Source: Bacillota bacterium (GTDB lineage: Bacteria > Bacillota > Limnochordia > Limnochordales > Limnochordaceae). Taken from it: DNA of 64,000 nucleotides. The DNA lies in NCBI GenBank assembly GCA_017577405.1, contig PIUA01000019.1, positions 62,001 through 126,000 on the forward strand. The letters are read 5' to 3'. Positions 57,617 through 64,000 of the stretch are shown here, in pieces. The position numbers and the translations under genes were made by a program. The first letter of the stretch is position 1. Every line of letters starts with the position of its first letter. Below the pieces are notes generated by a model. It searched no databases. It saw only the letters and a program-made list of their open reading frames with translations, and was not told the DNA's origin.

Positions 57617-59767
57617 CTAGGAGGCGTCCAGGGAGCGGAGCTCCGCCTCGGCCCGGGCCAGGGCCTGAGCCTCCTCCCCCAGGGCGGCCCGGGCCTGGGC
57701 GACCAGCCGGGCCCGCCAGGCCAGGTACTCCCGCCGGGGCAAGCGGCCCGCCTGGTACTCCCTTTCCACCTCGGCCAGCTCCGCCAGGATCCGGGCCTCT
57801 CGGGCCGCCTCCCGCCGCCGGGGCCAGAGGGCGAAGAGGGTTCCTGCCACCAGCAGCACGCCCCCGGCCCAGATCCAGGAGACGAGGGGGGTGTAGTAGG
57901 CGATGAAGCCCACAGCCGCCCCAAAGTCGTCCCAGCCCGAGAGGACCACGTAGAGATCGCCGCCCGGGCGGCTGTAGATGGCGGTCTCGGTGGTGGGCCC
58001 CTCCCGCTCGGCAAAGCCGGGGAAGTACCGCTTCTCCGGCCGGATCAGGCCCAGGGTCCGGTCCCCTTCCCGCACCAGGAGGTTGGCCGTCACCCGCCGC
58101 ACCGGGCCGTCCCAGTGCTCTTCCAAGCCGCGGAACTGGAGGTGGTAGGGCCCCACCGCTGCCGTCTGGCCCACCTCCAGGGAGAAGATGTGGCGGGTCT
58201 GGTAGGCCTGGGAGGAGACAACCCCCACCGCCATCAGGACCACGGCCAGGTGGACCAGGTATCCCCCGTAGCGCCGGGGATTGGCCCGGAGCACCCGGAG
58301 GAGGGCCCGGCCCATGGGCTCGCCCCGCTCCAGGCGGACCTGCACCCCCCGGACCACCTCCACCACCACCGCGGCGCCCACCAGGAGGGCGAGGGCCCAG
58401 GCGACCACCACCCCCAGCTCCCGGACCCCCAGGACGACCAGAAGGGCCCCCGCGCCCACCCCGACCGCGACGGGGATGGGCAGGTTCCGCCGGACGACGG
58501 TGGTCGTCAGCCGGCCCCAGGACAGGAGCGGGGCCAATCCCATCAAGAGCAGGATGGCGGCGAAGAGCGGCCCCGTCACCCGGTTGAAGTAGGGCGGCCC
58601 CACCGTCACCTGAAGCCCGAAGAGGGAGCTGATCAGGGGAAAGAGGGTGCCCCAGAAGACGGCGAAGGCGGCCGCCAGGAAGACCAGGTTGTTGAAGAGG
58701 AAGCTGGCCTCTTTGGAGGCGTAGGAGAGGATGGCCCGCTCATCCTTCAGCTCCTCCCACCGGAAGAGGAGCAGGCCCAGCCCCAGGGCCACCGTCACGG
58801 CAAGGAAGACCAGGAAGTACGGGCCGATGTCCGACTCAACGAAGGCGTGCACCGAGGTGAGGATGCCGCTCCGGGTGATAAAGGTGCCCAGGATGGTGAG
58901 GGCAAAGGTGGCTTGGATGAGCACCTGGTTCCAGCGCTTCAAGAGGCCCCGCTTCTCCTGCATGATGATGGAGTGGAGGAAGGCGGTGGCCGTCAACCAG
59001 GGCAGGAAGGAGGCATTCTCCACCGGGTCCCAGCCCCAGTAGCCGCCCCAGCCCAGCTCTTCATACGCCCAGCGGGCGCCGAACAGGATGCCCACCGACA
59101 GGAAGAGCCAGCCCAGCAGGCTCCAGCGGCGGACGGTCCGGACCCAGACCTCGCCTCCATCGCCGGTGACCAGGGAGGCGATGCCGAAGGCGAAGGGGAC
59201 CGCCAGCCCCACGTAGCCAAGGTAGAGGAAGACGGGGTGGAGGGCCATCCAGGGGTTCTGGAGGAGGGGGTTGAGCCCCAGGCCATTGGCCGGTGCCGGC
59301 TCCAGCACCACAAAGGGCGGGGCCACCCGGCTTACCAGGAGCGCGAAGAAGCCGGTGATGAAGGTGAGGGTGAAGACGGCGGGGACCAGGAGGTGGCGGG
59401 CCTCCCAGGGGGTCCGCCGGGCGACCAGGGCGGTGTAGCTGGCCAAGATCCAGAGCCAGAAGAGCAGGGAGCCTTCCTGGCCCGACCAGAGCGCGGTCAC
59501 CCGGTAGGAGGGTGAAAGGTCCAGGCTCGTGTGGGCCGCCACGTACCGGAGGGCAAACTGCCCCGAGACCAGCCCCCAAAGGAGAAGGCCCAGAGCCCCG
59601 GTGATCAGCACCCAGAGGAGCCCGCTCCCCTGCCGGGCCACCCGGTGGGTCCAGGCCTTCTGCCGGGCCCAGCCCAAGAGGAGCCCACCGGTGAGCCCCC
59701 AGGCCACCACTAGGCTCCCGTCCAGCAACCGTCCGCCCAAGAGGGCCACAGCTTCCACCGCGCTCAC
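57617..59767 (-). CDS. ccmF: CcmF/NrfE-type heme lyase (cytochrome c maturation)
   Basis: WSGQEGSLLFWLWIL, WGGYWGWDPVENASFLPWLTATAFLHSIIMQEKRG, GTFITRSGILTSVHAF. Confidence 0.93.
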   Translation of the reverse strand: MSAVEAVALLGGRLLDGSLVVAWGLTGGLLLGWARQKAWTHRVARQGSGLLWVLITGALGLLLWGLVSGQFALRYVAAHTSLDLSPSYRVTALWSGQEGSLLFWLWILASYTALVARRTPWEARHLLVPAVFTLTFITGFFALLVSRVAPPFVVLEPAPANGLGLNPLLQNPWMALHPVFLYLGYVGLAVPFAFGIASLVTGDGGEVWVRTVRRWSLLGWLFLSVGILFGARWAYEELGWGGYWGWDPVENASFLPWLTATAFLHSIIMQEKRGLLKRWNQVLIQATFALTILGTFITRSGILTSVHAFVESDIGPYFLVFLAVTVALGLGLLLFRWEELKDERAILSYASKEASFLFNNLVFLAAAFAVFWGTLFPLISSLFGLQVTVGPPYFNRVTGPLFAAILLLMGLAPLLSWGRLTTTVVRRNLPIPVAVGVGAGALLVVLGVRELGVVVAWALALLVGAAVVVEVVRGVQVRLERGEPMGRALLRVLRANPRRYGGYLVHLAVVLMAVGVVSSQAYQTRHIFSLEVGQTAAVGPYHLQFRGLEEHWDGPVRRVTANLLVREGDRTLGLIRPEKRYFPGFAEREGPTTETAIYSRPGGDLYVVLSGWDDFGAAVGFIAYYTPLVSWIWAGGVLLVAGTLFALWPRRREAAREARILAELAEVEREYQAGRLPRREYLAWRARLVAQARAALGEEAQALARAEAELRSLDAS

Positions 59768-59814
59768 TCCACGGCCTCCCCTCGCCCCCGCCCCACGGGG
59801 CCCGCCCGCACGAG

Positions 59815-60726
59815 CTAGAGATACTCCCGCAGCCGGCGCGCCACCTCGTCGGGCAGGGGTTCCGCCGCCTCCGGATCCGGCCCCTGGGGCACCGGCATGG
59901 CCCGCCGGGCGAGGTAACGCCAGGCCAGCCCGCTGCCGGCCAGCAGGACCAGCCACGGGGCGAGCCAGACCCACCGGAGGCCTCCCCGGGCGGGCGGGCT
60001 CATGAGGATCCAGAGCCCGTAGCGATCTTCGAACCAGTGGACGATCTCATCGGGCGTCCACCCGTCCACCAGGCGCGCCTCGATCTCGGCCCGGGCGATC
60101 CAGGCCGACGTCGCATCAGACTCCCAGACCGAGAGGCCCTCGCACTCCTGGCAGCGGATCTGGAGGGCCACCTCCCGGAACTGGTCGTGGAAGCGGGCCG
60201 AGCCCGGCACTGGGGGGGTGGGGAAGAGCGGCCCCACCAGCTTGTCCACGTCCGCGGTCCGCGCCTCGCCCGCGTGGATGGCGTGAAGCCGGCCCGTCCG
60301 GTCCAGGAGGATGAGGCTGGGCAGGCTCTTCACCGGCCACCCTGCCGTCCCCCGGCCGTCTCCGTCAAGGAGGATGGGATAGGAGGGCTGGAAGCCCGCC
60401 AAGGCCTGGTCCAGTTCGGTGGCGCCGCTCTCCACCTCGACGGCCACCACGGCCAGGCGGGTGCCGTACCGGGCTTGGATCGCCTCCAGAACCTGAAAGT
60501 CGTTGGAGCAGAAGGTGCACGCCCGGGAGGAGAGGCGGATCAAGACCGGCCGGCCCCTGAGCGCGGCCGGATCCAGGGTGCCGCCGCCCCAGCGGGGCAG
60601 GGCGGGGAGGGGCAAAGGCTCACCGACCCGCACCCCCTCGCCCAGATGGTTGAAGCTGAGCACCGTCCAGGCGACGGCTCCCGCCAGCAGGGCCAAGACC
60701 AGCCACCGGCCGAGGTTACGGTTCAT
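59815..60726 (-). CDS. Thioredoxin-like domain fused to CcmH/CycL-type domain
   Basis: N-term SSRACTFCSNDFQVLEAI; C-term REVALQIRCQECEGLSVWESDATSAWIARAEIEARLVDGWTPDEIVHWFEDRYGLWILMSPPARGG, TM, CcmH-like. Confidence 0.85.
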   Translation of the reverse strand: MNRNLGRWLVLALLAGAVAWTVLSFNHLGEGVRVGEPLPLPALPRWGGGTLDPAALRGRPVLIRLSSRACTFCSNDFQVLEAIQARYGTRLAVVAVEVESGATELDQALAGFQPSYPILLDGDGRGTAGWPVKSLPSLILLDRTGRLHAIHAGEARTADVDKLVGPLFPTPPVPGSARFHDQFREVALQIRCQECEGLSVWESDATSAWIARAEIEARLVDGWTPDEIVHWFEDRYGLWILMSPPARGGLRWVWLAPWLVLLAGSGLAWRYLARRAMPVPQGPDPEAAEPLPDEVARRLREYL

Positions 60727-61273
60727 GGGAGCCGCCTCCCGCCGCTCGCCAGGCGGCCAAGGTCTCCTGGTAGGCCGCCTCCATCTGCTCGTACCGCATG
60801 GGCCCTGGCCAGTGGACCCGGGCGACGCCGTCGGGATCGATAAACCAGCTCTCGGGGACCCCTCGCAGGCCGTAGGCGCTCGCCACCCGGCCGTCCCAAT
60901 CCCGGGCGATGGGGAAGGTGAGGCCGAAGGCCTCCACGAAGGGCCGGGCGTGGTCCTCCGCCTCCCGGTAATTGATGCCGATCTGCACCACCTGGTCCCC
61001 GTAGGTTTCGTGGAACCGTTGCAAGTCGGGCGCCTCGTCCCGGCACGGCCCGCACCAGCTGGCCCAGAAGTTGAGGAAGACCACCCGGCCCCGGAGCTCG
61101 TCCAGAGTCACCTTCCCGCCGTCCAGGGTCGTCAGCTCAAAGGGAGGCGCGGGGCGGCCCAACGCCGCCCGGCGGTCCAGGCTCGCCTGGTAGGCGAAGC
61201 TGGCGGCCAGACCCGTCAAGACGATCACCAGGGGCACGGCGAGGGCCAGGACGAGGTGGACGCGTGGGCGCAT
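60716..61273 (-). CDS. CcmG/DsbE/ResA-like thiol-disulfide oxidoreductase
   Basis: TM anchor; [39 protein letters not shown]. Confidence 0.9.
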   Translation of the reverse strand: MRPRVHLVLALAVPLVIVLTGLAASFAYQASLDRRAALGRPAPPFELTTLDGGKVTLDELRGRVVFLNFWASWCGPCRDEAPDLQRFHETYGDQVVQIGINYREAEDHARPFVEAFGLTFPIARDWDGRVASAYGLRGVPESWFIDPDGVARVHWPGPMRYEQMEAAYQETLAAWRAAGGGSHEP

Positions 61274-61347
61274 GAGCTGGTGAACCTCCGCCCGACCCGG
61301 CATGGGCGGGATCGGGAATGGTGATCAGTCGCATTCATTCGATCTGT

Positions 61348-61356
61348 ATTATACCA
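61348..61356 (-). promoter_or_regulatory. Extended -10 element TGGTATAAT (minus strand) for the ccm-type operon
   Basis: TGnTATAAT about 75 nt upstream of the 61273 start; -35 weak. Confidence 0.4.
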
Positions 61357-61386
61357 GGGGCGGGGGGCCGGGCCCAGGGACCCTTC

Positions 61387-63039
61387 CTACTCGGCCATCT
61401 CCGCACGCTGGAAGAAGGCGGAGGCCAGAGCCATCAGGAGGCCGCCCACCAGCCAGGTGACCAGGCTGCCGGCGGCCAGGCCCACGACCTCGCCTCCACC
61501 CCGGACTTCGACCAGCCACCCGGCCGCCGCCCCAGGGATGAGCCCAGCCAAGGCCACCAGGCTCTGGAGCAGGCTTCGGACCCACCGGCCCACCCACGCG
61601 GGGACCAGAAGGCTGCTGAGGGCCAGGGCTCCCTGGGCCAGCCAGCTCGCCGCCAAGAGCGCCAGCAGGCCCGCCAGGAGCCGGGAGAGGCCGGGCCAGG
61701 CCAGAAGCATGGCCACCACCATCAGGACGGTGTACGACAGAAAGAGATCGGCCGCGGTGACCAGAGAGGCGGCCACCAGGCGCTTCCAGGAAGCATCCGG
61801 GATGAGGTAGATGTAGGGACGCCGGAGCTCTTCCGCCAGGTACCCCCAGGGGGCGCTCAGGACAGCCAGGCCGCAGGGGACCAGCCAGAGGGCGCCGGAC
61901 GGGAGGCCGACCCGGACCAAGAAGCCCAGGAGGCCGCCCACGAGGCCGAAGACCACCAGGCCCCAGCGCCAGGTGCCCAACTCCAGGCGGAGCCAGCGGT
62001 TGGCCTGCTGCCAGAACAACGCCCAGGCTCCGCGGCCTCCCCAAGGCAGGGCCCGGACCCGGGCCACCCGTTCGGTGACGCCCAGGTGGGCCACGGCTAC
62101 CCCCTGCACGTCCACGTTCCCCGAGCTGACCGCCTGGGCCAGCCGGGCATCGGCTTCACCCTGGAGAACCAAGGGCTCATAGTACCCCTCGCCCAGGTGC
62201 CAGGCGGCCAGCCAGAGCCCCCCCACCAGGGCCAGGGCGCCGGCGAGGGCCGCCCCAGGCCACCCGCCCGTTCCCACCGCGGTCTCCATGAGGGCGACGA
62301 CCCAGCCGAGCGGAGGTACCTGGGCCAGAGGCTGGGCCCGGGCCAAGAGGAGCCGGACCGCCTGGCCCCCGTCCAGGCCCGCTCCCCACTGGGCAACGAG
62401 AGGCCAGGCCAGTCCGAGGAGGATGAGAAGGGCCCCGCCGACCAGACCTCGCCGGAGGTACCGGCGGATCCGCTCGCCCTGGGGCGCCCGTTCCAGGGCC
62501 AGCCAGGCGACCGTGTGGAGCCCGTCCCCCCAGAGCCCGACCAAGAGCATGAGAAGGAAGAAGGCGAGGAGCCCCTGCCCGTGCACCGCCACCCCTGCCC
62601 GGCGGAAGAGGAGGAGCCACAGGAGCCAGAAGGGGACCTGGGCGACCAGCCGGTGAAGCCCCGTGCGGGCCACGTGGTAGAGGACCAGGACCCGGCTGGA
62701 GACGGGGCTGGGGAAAAGGAGCACCGCGTCGGCGTTGGTGACGGGAATGGGCGACCGGGTCGTCGCGCCCCAAAGGCGGGTTCCCAGGGAGAGCAGCACC
62801 CAGAGCGCGACCAGCCCCAGCCAAGGGCCCGGGTCGCCGGGACCCGGGGCGCCGGCCGCCCCCTCCATCCCCCAGGCCGCCCCGACCTGCAGGATCAGGA
62901 GGACCAGGCCCACGCCGAACCCAGCGGAGACGAGGAGCCAGAAGGGCCGGTGGAGCAGGCGCCGGAGCCGGTTCCAGCCCCGCCGTCCGTCGAGGAAGAC
63001 CAGGGCGCGCCAGCTCGTCCGAAAGGTCTGGGGCTTCAC
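61387..63039 (-). CDS. ABC exporter-type membrane protein (multi-TM permease)
   Basis: Many TM helices, ADAVLLFPSPVSSRVLVLYHVARTGLHRLVAQVPFWLL (Put_ABC_export-like); GTGA overlap with ATPase gene. Confidence 0.75.
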   Translation of the reverse strand: MKPQTFRTSWRALVFLDGRRGWNRLRRLLHRPFWLLVSAGFGVGLVLLILQVGAAWGMEGAAGAPGPGDPGPWLGLVALWVLLSLGTRLWGATTRSPIPVTNADAVLLFPSPVSSRVLVLYHVARTGLHRLVAQVPFWLLWLLLFRRAGVAVHGQGLLAFFLLMLLVGLWGDGLHTVAWLALERAPQGERIRRYLRRGLVGGALLILLGLAWPLVAQWGAGLDGGQAVRLLLARAQPLAQVPPLGWVVALMETAVGTGGWPGAALAGALALVGGLWLAAWHLGEGYYEPLVLQGEADARLAQAVSSGNVDVQGVAVAHLGVTERVARVRALPWGGRGAWALFWQQANRWLRLELGTWRWGLVVFGLVGGLLGFLVRVGLPSGALWLVPCGLAVLSAPWGYLAEELRRPYIYLIPDASWKRLVAASLVTAADLFLSYTVLMVVAMLLAWPGLSRLLAGLLALLAASWLAQGALALSSLLVPAWVGRWVRSLLQSLVALAGLIPGAAAGWLVEVRGGGEVVGLAAGSLVTWLVGGLLMALASAFFQRAEMAE

Positions 63040-63830
63040 CCGCCTTCCAACCCCTCGCCCGTCGCCTCGAGGAAGATATCCTCCAGGGAGGCGTCGCCCG
63101 CCAGGCGGAACTGGGCCCGCAGAGCGTCGAGCCCCCCCTCGGCGATGACCCGCCCCCGGTGCAGGACCAGGGCCCGGTCGCAGAGCCGTTCGGCCGTCTC
63201 CAGCATGTGGGTGCTCACCAGAATGGCCGCCCCTTGGTCCCGAAGGGCCCGCAGGGCGTCCTTCAGGTCCCGCTGGGCGGCCGGGTCCAGCCCCACCAGG
63301 GGCTCGTCGAAGAGAAAGACTTCCGGCTGGTGGAGGAGCGCGCCGCAGATGAGGAGCTTCTGCCGCTGGCCTTTGGAGAGGGTGGCCGCCAGGGCATCCC
63401 GTTTCTCCCAGAGGTGGTACCGGCGGAGCAGGGCCTCGGCCTCTGGCTGCCAGCCGTCCAGGGCGAAGGCCCGGGCGATGAACTCCAGGTGCTCCCAGGT
63501 GGTCAGGAGCTCGTAGACGGCCGGCACCTCGGGCACCAGGGCCAAGGCCCGCCGGGCCTCGGGATGGGTGTGGGGCCGGCCGGCGACCCAAACCTGGCCG
63601 GCGGTGGGACGCAGGAGCCCGGCGATGGTCTTCAGGGTGGTGGTCTTGCCGGCGCCGTTGGGGCCCAGGATGGCGACGATCTCGCCCCGGGCCACCTGGA
63701 AGGTGACCCCGTGCAACACCTGGGTGGCGCCAAAGGTCTTGACCAACCCGCGCACGGCCAAGTGGCTTTCGGGCCGGCTGGCTGGCTCGCCGGCGGCACC
63801 GGCCCATCCCCCAGCGACGTGCCGCTCCAC
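63036..63830 (-). CDS. ABC transporter ATP-binding protein
   Basis: GPNGAGKTTTLKTIAGLL, LSKGQRQKLLICGALLHQPEVFLFDEPLVGLDP; GTG start after ggaggggcc. Confidence 0.92.
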   Translation of the reverse strand: MERHVAGGWAGAAGEPASRPESHLAVRGLVKTFGATQVLHGVTFQVARGEIVAILGPNGAGKTTTLKTIAGLLRPTAGQVWVAGRPHTHPEARRALALVPEVPAVYELLTTWEHLEFIARAFALDGWQPEAEALLRRYHLWEKRDALAATLSKGQRQKLLICGALLHQPEVFLFDEPLVGLDPAAQRDLKDALRALRDQGAAILVSTHMLETAERLCDRALVLHRGRVIAEGGLDALRAQFRLAGDASLEDIFLEATGEGLEGG

Positions 63831-63922
63831 CGTGGCCCCTCCTTTGGGCCCGCCCTTCGGGTCCCCACGGGCCAACTTCCCTGCCGGGCCGCCGACTCCT
63901 GCTCCCCGGTGGGGCCGGGTGA

Positions 63923-64000
63923 TCAGGCCTTGACCTTGGCCAGCACGTCCTGCCGCTGGAGGATGGTGTAGGTCTCCCCTCCCAGACGGATCTCCGTTCC
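63923..64000 (-). CDS. groES: Co-chaperonin GroES, C-terminal fragment (truncated by window edge)
   Basis: ...GTEIRLGGETYTILQRQDVLAKVKA* resembles the GroES C-terminus AGTEIxxxGExYLILxExDxLAVV. Confidence 0.65.
   Translation of the reverse strand, partial: GTEIRLGGETYTILQRQDVLAKVKA

Noticed and set aside
57596-59515. 639-aa plus-strand ORF
   Set aside because: Antisense to ccmF; shadow ORF.
61318-63516. 732-aa plus-strand ORF
   Set aside because: Antisense to the ABC exporter genes; Q/E/H/P/G-rich shadow ORF.

Overview
This is a 64 kb high-GC chromosomal window, densely packed with about 67 genes, most in short operons. No rRNA, tRNA, CRISPR array, phage or IS element was recognised by eye. 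Gene content (YpiB/UPF0302, DUF3243, a Spo0E-like peptide, CstR/CsoR-type repressor, zinc-LID adenylate kinase, ThyX, adenosine-specific kinase, subunit-IV-containing heme-copper oxidase) suggests a deep-branching, probably thermophilic Bacillota (Limnochordia/Thermaerobacter-like). That is an inference, not a classification. Most of the window is metabolic housekeeping: tdh-kbl, thyX, lepB, tkt, ldh, fumC, folE/folP, adk, ispH, sod, glycogen/maltodextrin enzymes, and a cytochrome oxidase plus heme A plus cytochrome c maturation block. The most notable observations are: (1) a translationally coupled lptD-lptC-lptA-like cluster, i.e. outer-membrane LPS-transport homologs in a Bacillota-like genome; (2) a membrane protein joining an apparently inactivated JAMM/MPN-type domain to LysM; (3) a secreted NlpC/P60-like protein that appears to have lost its catalytic Cys and His; (4) System-I-type cytochrome c maturation genes including a thioredoxin-CcmH fusion; (5) a DUF488-5-formyl-THF cyclo-ligase fusion; (6) a Rex-operator-like palindrome before a FAD-linked oxidase; (7) a hairpin that pairs the start region of an unknown small ORF; (8) a multi-hairpin leader before a small secreted protein. 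All family assignments were made by reading motifs, with no database search.
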